A stretch of DNA of 46,916 nucleotides from assembly GCA_943359345.1 (NCBI GenBank), contig CALRHE010000005.1, forward strand, positions 1 to 46,916, written 5' to 3'. A model generated the notes under the pieces. It did not search any database, was not told the origin of the DNA, and saw nothing but the letters and a program-made list of their open reading frames with translations. Of the stretch, positions 41,404-46,916 are shown piece after piece. Each line of letters opens with the position of its first letter. The stretch's first letter is position 1. The position numbers and the translations under genes were made by a program. This DNA is from Candidatus Uhrbacteria bacterium (GTDB lineage: Bacteria; Patescibacteriota; Patescibacteriia; UBA9934).

Positions 41404-42294
41404 ATGCCTTTGACCTTCGATGACAATAAGAAGCTTGATAGTCGTCCGGTTCGCCGCCCAGGGCGTCGTCCGAACTCTTCGCTTTCGCTCAGGGCAGGTG
41501 CTTCAGGTCGCCCTGACCAGCGAGGTCCAAAGGGAGCTAAGGGTTCTTGGGAGCCCGTTGCAAAATGGTACGGGCAGCACCTCAAAGAAGAGGATACTTT
41601 TCAAGCCGAAGTCATTTTTCCTGGTTCATTACGGCTGCTCTACCCGGTAAAGGGTAAGAGTTATATCGACATTGCCTGCGGCGAAGGCTCGTTTGCTCGT
41701 GCCGTAGCCAACACCGGCGCGTCAGTACTCGGTTTCGACATCTCTTCGACGCTGATCAAGCAGGCCGAGGCCAAAAAGATCAAAGGTGCGACTTTTCGCG
41801 TGGCTAACGCCACCGATTTCGCTCGTTATTATGATGCTGCAAGTTTTGATGGCGCCTCGTGTAACCTGGCAGTTCAGAACATTGAAGATTTTGCAGCGGT
41901 CTTCAAGGACGCTGGTAAAGTTTTGAAATCCGGAGCACCTTTTGTCATCGTTTTAAACCATCCGATGTTCCGCATTCCACGTCAGACAGGTTGGGGCTGG
42001 GATGAGAAGCGCGGTTTGCAGTATCGTCGCACGGATGCCTATTTGACGCCTAACGAGATTCCAATTGTAGCCAACCCTGGTTCAGGCGCCCGCAGTAACG
42101 TCACATACTCCTATCATCGACCTCTGGAGGTTTACATTAAGGAGCTTGCAAAAGCCGGGTTCATGGTTGATGCTATCGAAGAATGGATTTCACATCGTAA
42201 CAGCGATAGCGGTCCTAAAGCCAAAGCTGAAAACCGTGCTCGTACAGAGATTCCGATGTTCATGGCGATTCGGGCCATTAAAAAGTCGGCCTAA
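41404..42294 (+). CDS. Class I SAM-dependent methyltransferase
   Basis: 296 residues from ATG 41404. The N-terminal ~45 residues are basic and low in complexity and include a stretch coded by a 45-nt palindrome (41479-41523; NSSLSLRAGASGRPDQRG). The catalytic domain starts near EPVAKWYGQHL: motif I IDIACGEGSFARAVANTGA, acidic motif II VLGFDISSTLI, motif III FRVANATDF, and motif IV-like FDGASCNLAVQNIEDF, then the FVIVLNHPMFRIPRQTGWG strand. It is a Methyltransf_11-like fold whose substrate is not predictable from sequence. Its stop overlaps that of the convergent matrixin-like gene by 4 nt. It follows smc by 36 nt. Confidence 0.85.
   Translation: MPLTFDDNKKLDSRPVRRPGRRPNSSLSLRAGASGRPDQRGPKGAKGSWEPVAKWYGQHLKEEDTFQAEVIFPGSLRLLYPVKGKSYIDIACGEGSFARAVANTGASVLGFDISSTLIKQAEAKKIKGATFRVANATDFARYYDAASFDGASCNLAVQNIEDFAAVFKDAGKVLKSGAPFVIVLNHPMFRIPRQTGWGWDEKRGLQYRRTDAYLTPNEIPIVANPGSGARSNVTYSYHRPLEVYIKELAKAGFMVDAIEEWISHRNSDSGPKAKAENRARTEIPMFMAIRAIKKSA
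41479..41523 (+). repeat. Palindromic element inside the methyltransferase gene
   Basis: TCGCT (41479-41483) / AGCGA (41519-41523) enclose TCAGGGC (41489-41495) / GCCCTGA (41510-41516). The sequence resembles common REP-type repeats (GCTTTCGCTCAGGGC) and is translated in frame within the non-conserved N-terminus. Confidence 0.7.
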
Positions 42295-43262
42295 TTAATC
42301 CGACACAAATCCTTGAGTGCCAAAACGTCAGCCGTAGTCAGGTTGGCGTTTTCACCTTCATTAAGTCGATACATCACTGCCTCCGGGTCGTCGACGTGCT
42401 CAAGTCCGAGCGCGTGACCAAGCTCATGTGCGAGTACGCGTACGAGCTTATCGTAGTTTTCAAACTGATAAATGTTAATTTCATCACCATTGGCACTGGC
42501 GCCAAAAGTACCTTCCACAAATTCGTCGCCCAGCGTGTTTCCGATGGTGTTATAGCGCTCAGCTGTGAGGTTTAAACGCTCGGCTAAATCGTTTAAGGCG
42601 GCCGCTAAAGCGTTAACTGTGTCAGCAGTAGAATTGATAGTTGTTACTAGGGCATTAATATCTGCAGCTTCTTCGTTTAAAGCCTCGCGTGCTTGATCAA
42701 GTTTGCTGACAAGACGTGGGTTGTTGCCGCTACTCGAGTTGGTCCGCTCCAGATCAAGGGTATAGGTAGCGCTGTTAGCTTCGTGGGCTTTAAGTAAGGC
42801 GTCGAGTTGGGTTTTCTGGCTTAAATAAGTCTCGTATGAGCCGTCATATTCGCTTTTTAGCAGTTCGTAACTTTCGTGGCTATCTTGGATGTTTAATCCG
42901 AGCTCTTCTAGGCGCTGTGTACCAGCTTGGCGATAATCGTAAATAAGATTTATGCTCAAATCGCCGTTATCAGGTACGGCTTCAAACAACTCCAGGTCTA
43001 CGGTTTCTTCCCACAGACTTTCAGCCTCTGTGACCGCAGCCATGAATTGTGCTTCAGATACACTGAAACGATCATCAAAGCTACCAATCGAATACCTGAT
43101 TGGTGCTTTACAAGGGAAGAGTGGGGGAAATTGGCTATAAAAGATCAACACGCCCACGAGTAGAGCCAGCAACAAGCCCCAGAAGACGCTGTTCAGAGTG
43201 CTTTTATCCTCAGTCGATGAGGTACTAACTGGTTGATTACGCATGCAGTCAGCATACCCCAA
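42291..43262 (-). CDS. Membrane-anchored matrixin-like zinc protease with coiled-coil insertion
   Basis: 323 residues (ATG 43262; an alternative ATG at 43244 starts MRNQPVSTSS). A type II signal anchor lies at about residues 27-45 (VFWGLLLALLVGVLIFYSQF). The matrixin N-lobe pattern APIRYSIGSFDDRFSVSEAQ-FMAAVTEAESLWEETVDLEL follows. About 150 residues of coiled coil (residues ~110-255) are then inserted before INIYQFENYDKLVRVLAHE. The zinc site HELGHALGLEH near residues 285-295 fits HExxHxxGxxH, with DPEAVMY as the Met-turn. The protein would face outward and cleave external or surface proteins. It is convergent with the methyltransferase and divergent from the Notum-like gene. Splitting of the fold by a coiled coil is unusual. 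Confidence 0.88.
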   Translation of the reverse strand: MGYADCMRNQPVSTSSTEDKSTLNSVFWGLLLALLVGVLIFYSQFPPLFPCKAPIRYSIGSFDDRFSVSEAQFMAAVTEAESLWEETVDLELFEAVPDNGDLSINLIYDYRQAGTQRLEELGLNIQDSHESYELLKSEYDGSYETYLSQKTQLDALLKAHEANSATYTLDLERTNSSSGNNPRLVSKLDQAREALNEEAADINALVTTINSTADTVNALAAALNDLAERLNLTAERYNTIGNTLGDEFVEGTFGASANGDEINIYQFENYDKLVRVLAHELGHALGLEHVDDPEAVMYRLNEGENANLTTADVLALKDLCRIN

Positions 43263-43335
43263 CTTTACTGGATTTTAAAGGGTTTTATTGATTGGCTGTG
43301 TGTGTGTTCTTGAAATTGAGTTATACTTTGACTAT

Positions 43336-44667
43336 ATGGATCAACAACCAAAATCTTCGCCAACTACCTCAGAGCCAACAGATAAATCTGAACAAATGCC
43401 TCAAGAACCTGTATCTGTCCACCACAATGCCGCTGCGCATTGGTCAATGGTAGCTGCAGCTATAGGTATACCAGTTTTGGTTTTATTGGTGGTAGCTGGT
43501 TTATTTTTGTTGCCTGAACCTAGCTCAGATGATGATGTTGAGGGTAGACAACAAAATCAACAAAACAATAATTCAGGACGGAATAACGACGATCGGGATG
43601 ACAATCAAGACGTGTCTACAAATCCTACTAAACCGCAACGAGAAATGAATCTCATGACGGTGGCGGATGCAGAAGCCAGGGGAGCAATCTGTAATGACGG
43701 TAGCCCTGCCAAGTACTATTTTAGACCTGGAACTGAGGCCGATAAAGATAAGTGGATCATTTACTTCCAGGGCGGGGGCGGTTGTGGTTCAGAAGAAGCT
43801 TGTATTATTAGAGCTGCAGAAGACGATCCAGGCTTGATGTCATCTGAACAGTATGCTCAGACCACTGGTGGCGGAGGTATATTGTCGGCTGATGATAAGA
43901 ATGCGGACTTTAATACTTGGAATCAGGTCAAATTAATGTACTGTAGCTCGGATACCTGGAGTGGTAACGCCGAGCAGATTATTGCCGGTGAAACTTGGTA
44001 TTTCCATGGCAAGACAATCGCCGAGGCCATAATTGCAGATTTACAGAACCCCGATGTCATAAAGACTTCTAATTTGTCGTCAGCGACCGAAGTTATTGTG
44101 GCCGGTAGTTCGGCGGGCGGCGGTGGCGCTTCACATAATATAGATGACATCGCTAAGGAGTTGTCTTCGGCCGAGGTAAAGGGCTTCATAGACAGCAGTT
44201 GGGGATATGAAATTGAAAATCCCTTTGTTGCTTCGGGGGAATTTGAGGCACGAGATCGCACAGGGATCGGGGATTTTAACAACAAGCAGCTAGACGACAC
44301 TTGTGTAGCCGCTAATTCAGATGATCCTGGTGTTTGTACGTTTTTATCCTCCGTCTATCCGTATCTTGAAACTCCTACGTTCATTTTCATGAACCAATAT
44401 GATCAACTAAAACTTGGGAATCTTGGGGTTAAGCAGCCCTTTGATGCGGCTGAGCAGTCCTGGCTTGAGACTGAATATATACCCGGTCTTTTGGCTTCTT
44501 ACGAGATTATTGAGGACGGTTTGTTCTCACCACGTCAAACCTTCCACACCATGTTGACCTCAGAACGTTACTTTGGCACCAAAATTGGCAACGTCACAAT
44601 CCAAGAGGCCTTTACCAATTGGTACTTCAACCGTCCGGGTGACACTTATCTGATTGAAGGTATCTAA
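43336..44667 (+). CDS. Pectinacetylesterase/Notum-family hydrolase, membrane-anchored
   Basis: 443 residues from ATG 43336 (MDQQPKSSPTT), 8 nt after TATACT and without SD. A polar N-terminus, one membrane helix (about 44-66, AAIGIPVLVLLVVAGLFLLP) and an Asn/Asp/Gln-rich spacer precede the alpha/beta hydrolase. Marks of the PAE/Notum family are AICNDGSPAKYYFRPG, WIIYFQGGGGCGSEEAC (oxyanion Gly run), KLMYCSSDTWSGN, and the nucleophile in VIVAGSSAGGGGASHN. Later come FIFMNQYDQLKLG (candidate Asp) and QTFHTML (candidate His). The family removes acetyl groups from polysaccharides or palmitoleate from proteins. Here an exported carbohydrate esterase is most likely. It is divergent from the matrixin-like gene. 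Confidence 0.87.
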   Translation: MDQQPKSSPTTSEPTDKSEQMPQEPVSVHHNAAAHWSMVAAAIGIPVLVLLVVAGLFLLPEPSSDDDVEGRQQNQQNNNSGRNNDDRDDNQDVSTNPTKPQREMNLMTVADAEARGAICNDGSPAKYYFRPGTEADKDKWIIYFQGGGGCGSEEACIIRAAEDDPGLMSSEQYAQTTGGGGILSADDKNADFNTWNQVKLMYCSSDTWSGNAEQIIAGETWYFHGKTIAEAIIADLQNPDVIKTSNLSSATEVIVAGSSAGGGGASHNIDDIAKELSSAEVKGFIDSSWGYEIENPFVASGEFEARDRTGIGDFNNKQLDDTCVAANSDDPGVCTFLSSVYPYLETPTFIFMNQYDQLKLGNLGVKQPFDAAEQSWLETEYIPGLLASYEIIEDGLFSPRQTFHTMLTSERYFGTKIGNVTIQEAFTNWYFNRPGDTYLIEGI

Positions 44668-44693
44668 ATTACTAACAGCGTATCAATAGAAGA

Positions 44694-44736
44694 ACGCCGC
44701 GTCCTGGCCAGAGCCGTTGCTCTGAGGACGCGGCGT
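44694..44736. terminator. Strong hairpin between convergent genes
   Basis: ACGCCGCGTCCT (44694-44705) / AGGACGCGGCGT (44725-44736), 12 perfect pairs, with inner AGAGC/GCTCT. It lies between the Notum-like gene (+) and the DUF218 gene (-). No long T-run, but it is very stable. Confidence 0.8.
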
Positions 44737-44749
44737 TTCGGTGTTTGGG

Positions 44750-45313
44750 CTATTCGCCCCTGGCAGCTTTGCGCCGCCGCAGTCTGTTGTAGCGTGCCAC
44801 TCTACCCTTACCACCGGGGTCGAGCATGTGGATGCACGTGAATACAACCTCCATGACTTGTTCGAAGAAGCTCAGGTGGTAGCGTACCGGTGCGACCCTG
44901 ATCCCACTGCCGTACATGGCCTTGAAGCTGTGTACGAAGCGTGCTGCGTGCAGAGGTTCCGTCACCAGTGTGACGGTGATCAGGCTTGGATCGCCATGGC
45001 CATGTCGTGCCAGAGCTTGCATGCCTAACCGGATGTTTTCGAAGGTGTCGACAGATTGCAGATCGCGTACGATCACTTTCTCGGAGACGCCGTGATCGAC
45101 CAACCAGTGCTCCATGAGGAGCGCGGCTGGGGCGGTTTGGGTGCTAGGTGGCAGGAATTTACCCCCTGATACCACGATGTAGGTGTACTTGCCAGTAAGC
45201 CAAAGATCCATGGCTCGCAAGCAGCGCAACTTGGTCCGAACCGACAGCCGGTTGATGGGCTCAATCAGCTCGGCTGGCACGAACAGAACCTCCAAAATTT
45301 CGGTGTCCGACAT
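44750..45313 (-). CDS. DUF218 (YdcF/SanA/ElyC-type) protein
   Basis: 187 residues. The DUF218 pattern is visible: YTYIVVSGGKFLPPSTQTAP, then AALLMEHWLVDHGVSEKVIV, the acidic Ser/Thr segment RDLQSVDTFENIRLGMQAL, and a TVTLVTEPLHAARF strand. Family members in E. coli (ElyC, SanA, YdcF) act in envelope biogenesis, but the reaction is not well defined. There is no membrane helix here, so it may be cytosolic. It has a full sigma-70 promoter (45341-45369) and a GAGGAGG SD, with a small AGGTG/CACCT hairpin (45325-45339) just before the SD. The strong SD and GC-rich codons set it apart from most neighbours. Confidence 0.83.
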   Translation of the reverse strand: MSDTEILEVLFVPAELIEPINRLSVRTKLRCLRAMDLWLTGKYTYIVVSGGKFLPPSTQTAPAALLMEHWLVDHGVSEKVIVRDLQSVDTFENIRLGMQALARHGHGDPSLITVTLVTEPLHAARFVHSFKAMYGSGIRVAPVRYHLSFFEQVMEVVFTCIHMLDPGGKGRVARYNRLRRRKAARGE

Positions 45314-45340
45314 TGGTCCTCCTCAGGTGACGAACACCTA

Positions 45341-45369
45341 AGATTAGCCAGCTTTGTGTAATTAGTCAA
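45341..45369 (-). promoter_or_regulatory. Promoter of the DUF218 gene
   Basis: On the minus strand: TTGACT (45364-45369), exact 17-nt spacer, TAATCT (45341-45346). It is followed by a small hairpin and a GAGGAGG SD 5-6 nt before the ATG at 45313. Confidence 0.75.
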
Positions 45370-45399
45370 GCTGTTTTAGTGTATTTGCCCTGACAGGCC

Positions 45400-45428
45400 T
45401 TGACAAAGATTGATCACAAAGTTACTCT
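45400..45428 (+). promoter_or_regulatory. Promoter of rpsP
   Basis: TTGACA (45400-45405), exact 17-nt spacer, TACTCT (45423-45428). Divergent from the DUF218 promoter; leader about 35 nt before ATG 45470. Confidence 0.8.
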
Positions 45429-45469
45429 TCTGCCAAATTAACTCTCTACTGTCACTATCCATACGATCT

Positions 45470-45841
45470 ATGTTGACCATCCGTCTGTCACGCACCGGTA
45501 AGCGCAAGCAGCCGTATTATCGTATTGTTCTACAGGAAAAGACTCGTGACCCATGGTCACCAGCTATCGAGGTTTTGGGTCAGATGAATCCACGCTTGGA
45601 TCGTTCTGAGACCGTTCTTGATGAAGAGCGTATCAAGTACTGGCTGTCTAAAGGTGCTGAGGTATCTAAGGGCCTTCACAACCTGTTTGTCGATAAGAAG
45701 CTCATCAAAGGTGAGAAAGTAAACAATATTAGCTTGACGGCAGCCCGCCGTAAGGCCATTGAAGATGCTAAGCCTAAGGCCGCCGTGCCAAAGGTAGAGG
45801 AATCTCAGGTTGAAGCTCCTGCTGAGCAAGCAGCTGCCTAA
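45470..45841 (+). CDS. rpsP: Ribosomal protein S16
   Basis: 123 residues from ATG 45470 (MLTIRLSRTGKRKQPYYRIV); the open frame before it is leader downstream of the promoter. Core S16 segments: RLSRTGKRKQPYYRIVLQE, AIEVLGQMNPRLD, DEERIKYWLSKGAEVSKGLH, and NLFVDKKLI. The C-terminal ~40 residues are an Ala/Glu/Lys extension beyond the ~80-residue core, as in several phyla. It is first in the rpsP-khpA-trmD order, matching the widespread bacterial arrangement of rpsP, a KH protein, (rimM) and trmD; rimM is absent at this position. Confidence 0.96.
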   Translation: MLTIRLSRTGKRKQPYYRIVLQEKTRDPWSPAIEVLGQMNPRLDRSETVLDEERIKYWLSKGAEVSKGLHNLFVDKKLIKGEKVNNISLTAARRKAIEDAKPKAAVPKVEESQVEAPAEQAAA

Positions 45842-45885
45842 GGTGTTGTATACTGAGTTTAAGAGAATTTGTAATAAAATCCTGT

Positions 45886-46239
45886 ATGGAGTTTGACCAG
45901 CAGTTCGTGGAATACATAGTTAAGGCACTCGTGAACAAACCAGATGAGGTAAAGTCAGATCGTAAGGTGGATGAACAGGGTGTACTGATTACCGTGCATA
46001 CTTCGCCGGAAGACACCGGTTACGTGATCGGCAAGGGCGGTAAGACCGCAGTGGCTATTCGCACCTTGCTCGCAACCCTTGGTGCCAAAGGCAATATGCG
46101 TGTGAGTTTCCGCATCGACGCGCCAGACAATGGCAAGCGCCGACCAATGAATGGTGATAGTGACGCGGTCGCTGCCCCGATGGCTGTAGCTCCGGTGGTT
46201 GAGATGGATGAGGCTTCGGTCGACAGTTTGACGTTTTAG
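45886..46239 (+). CDS. khpA: KH-domain RNA-binding protein KhpA
   Basis: 117 residues. A single KH domain: FVEYIVKALVNKPDEVKSDR, the DEQGVLITVHTSPEDTGYVI strand, the GKGG RNA-binding loop (IGKGGKTAVAIRTLLATLGA), and a last strand RVSFRIDAPD. Family members (YlqC/KhpA) partner with KhpB/Jag and bind many mRNAs; the gene usually follows rpsP as it does here. The ~40-residue C-terminal tail is Ala/Val/Asp-rich and unconserved, longer than the typical ~76-residue protein. TATACT (45849-45854) could provide an extra promoter. A terminator follows at 46253-46283. Confidence 0.93.
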   Translation: MEFDQQFVEYIVKALVNKPDEVKSDRKVDEQGVLITVHTSPEDTGYVIGKGGKTAVAIRTLLATLGAKGNMRVSFRIDAPDNGKRRPMNGDSDAVAAPMAVAPVVEMDEASVDSLTF

Positions 46240-46252
46240 GCTCGAGAGAAAC

Positions 46253-46283
46253 AAAAAATCGATTCCTAGTGGATCGATTTTTT
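46253..46283 (+). terminator. khpA terminator
   Basis: AAAAAATCGAT (46253-46263) / ATCGATTTTTT (46273-46283), 11 perfect pairs extended toward the loop by TCC/GGA, with the T6 run in the 3' arm. Confidence 0.9.
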
Positions 46284-46302
46284 AGTGAAGAAAGGGGAAG
46301 GT

Positions 46303-46324
46303 GGCAGCAACGCGTGTTGCTGCC
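46303..46324 (-). terminator. Terminator of the small minus-strand unit
   Basis: GGCAGCAAC / GTTGCTGCC, 9 perfect pairs around a 4-nt loop. On the minus strand it is followed by ACCTTCCCCTTTCTTC, a pyrimidine-rich but not pure T tract. It lies 23 nt beyond the end of the possible small gene at 46348-46551. Confidence 0.55.
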
Positions 46325-46347
46325 CCCGAGGGGTGGTCGAGATCGGC

Positions 46348-46551
46348 CTACCAAGCAGAATCGTCTTCGTTCTTTACATCAGCGCGATCTGAGTACCCAG
46401 CGGGGCCTCGGCGCTCACGATTACCTCCCGGGCAGGGTGCATACGAGTTTGAATCGGTTTCTTCTCGACACGGCTCGCCCGGAGAAGTTTTGCGCGGCCC
46501 GTAAGTATCCTCTCGACACCCGACACGAAGAATCTGTTTTAATGTGAGCAT
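46348..46551 (-). CDS. Possible small hydrophilic protein (67 aa)
   Basis: Not recognised. It begins MLTLKQILRVGCREDTYGPR and is rich in Arg, Glu, Asp, Ser and Pro with two later cysteines, probably disordered. Support comes from context. GGGAGG lies 4 nt before the ATG, a TAATAT -10-like box with TGTACA 17 nt upstream lies on the same strand (46568-46596), and a 9-bp hairpin follows the stop. This region (46284-46631) otherwise holds no gene. Codon content resembles a low-complexity GC-rich sequence, and overlapping frames on the + strand are also open, so coding is uncertain. Confidence 0.4.
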   Translation of the reverse strand: MLTLKQILRVGCREDTYGPRKTSPGEPCREETDSNSYAPCPGGNRERRGPAGYSDRADVKNEDDSAW

Positions 46552-46631
46552 TGAACCTCCCAGATAAATATTAGTCTATTCGTATTCGTATGTACAGACT
46601 GACTCAATGTCTGTAGTATGCTTTGTCAGCT

Positions 46632-46916
46632 ATGAAACGCTACGATGTCATTACTATTTTTCCGGAAGTGATCGCTCCTTACGCCGAGGCGAGTATTTTG
46701 GGTAAGGCCCAGAAGAAAAAGCTTTTGAAAATTGAAGGGCATGATCTGCGTAAATATTCGAAGGATAAACACAAGAAAGTCGACGATACGCCGTACGGCG
46801 GGGGAGCTGGCATGGTCATGACCGTGCAGCCGTTCGAGCTGGCCGTAGATACCGTTCGACTCAAGAAGCCTGGAGTTTTAAAGAGGCTATTAGGACGATC
46901 GAAAGGCACACCGAGC
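46632..46916 (+). CDS. trmD: tRNA (guanine-37-N1)-methyltransferase, 5' part (cut by window end)
   Basis: 95 residues are visible from ATG 46632 (MKRYDVITIFPEVIAPYAEA). TrmD makes m1G37 in tRNAs that read G-starting proline, leucine and arginine codons and so prevents frameshifting. The opening DVITIFPE, SILGKAQKKKLLKIEGHDLR, and KHKKVDDTPYGGGAGMVMTV are diagnostic of the SPOUT-fold enzyme (the YGGGAGM loop binds SAM). It follows rpsP and khpA as in many bacteria, separated by the small minus-strand unit. TATGCT ends 9 nt before the ATG and no SD is seen. The frame is open to the window end. Confidence 0.96.
   Translation, partial: MKRYDVITIFPEVIAPYAEASILGKAQKKKLLKIEGHDLRKYSKDKHKKVDDTPYGGGAGMVMTVQPFELAVDTVRLKKPGVLKRLLGRSKGTPS

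Noticed and set aside
46269-46547. Plus-strand small frames downstream of khpA
   Set aside because: They begin inside the khpA terminator, have no SD and no promoter; the minus-strand frame has better context.
1-46916. CRISPR array, insertion sequence with transposase, or prophage
   Set aside because: No regularly spaced direct repeats, no transposase or integrase frame and no phage structural genes apart from fibre-like domains in a surface protein.
1-46916. TGA recoded as glycine, as in some Patescibacteria
   Set aside because: TGA is the stop of full-length holA, epmA and the sigma-factor gene, and no conserved protein needs TGA readthrough.

Overview
This looks like a chromosomal segment of a Patescibacteria (Candidate Phyla Radiation) bacterium. 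The assignment rests on inference from several traits: rpoBC without rplJL upstream, many start codons without a Shine-Dalgarno (SD) sequence, a very short hinge-less SMC, a large locus of secreted Ser/Thr-rich surface proteins, and almost no biosynthetic genes. The code is standard: TGA is used as a stop (holA, epmA) and Trp is TGG. I cannot fix the lineage further.

Layout. 1-5384: DNA replication and repair genes (polA fragment, gmk-like, holA, rmuC), rpsT, and a secreted HExxH protein. 5385-6559: a gene-poor block with three nested-hairpin repeats, tRNA-Arg, a parS-like site, a tRNA-Ala-like sequence carrying a 24-nt insertion, and a DnaA-box cluster. I read this block as a candidate replication origin. 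From here rightward nearly every gene lies on the + strand, as expected for a leading strand. 6560-18203: a five-gene surface locus (small secreted protein, DUF916-like anchor, multidomain membrane protein with an Asp-Pro linker, a 1692-residue fibre-like protein with duplicated C-terminal modules, and an O-antigen-ligase-like membrane protein with TPRs). 18289-24838: ychF, a sigma-70 factor, an RNA methylase, the rpsF-ssb-rpsR group, and the epmA-like/efp pair. 24895-36711: ftsK, rodZ-like, recA, a structured 6S-like RNA candidate, and rpoB-rpoC behind a folded leader. 36765-46916: ruvC, lysozyme-like protein, tRNA-Gly, DHH phosphoesterase, short smc, a methyltransferase, a matrixin-like protease, a Notum/pectinacetylesterase-like protein, DUF218 protein, rpsP, khpA, a possible small gene, and the start of trmD.

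How the parts fit. Most genes are core information processing. The accessory part is aimed at the cell surface and exterior: two zinc-protease-like proteins, a lysozyme-like protein, a carbohydrate-esterase-like protein and the fibre locus, which would suit an episymbiont that must attach to another cell. That lifestyle reading is inference.

The least expected signals are non-coding. Five large nested hairpins (5448-5610, 5651-5772, 5853-5968, 22199-22359, 37777-37901) share a conserved core inside outer arms that differ from copy to copy yet are self-complementary, and that abut tRNA ends or follow genes like terminators. Others are a 6S-shaped RNA immediately upstream of rpoBC, a folded rpoBC leader, and a set of genes whose extended -10 promoter lies 8-11 nt before the ATG, implying leaderless mRNAs.
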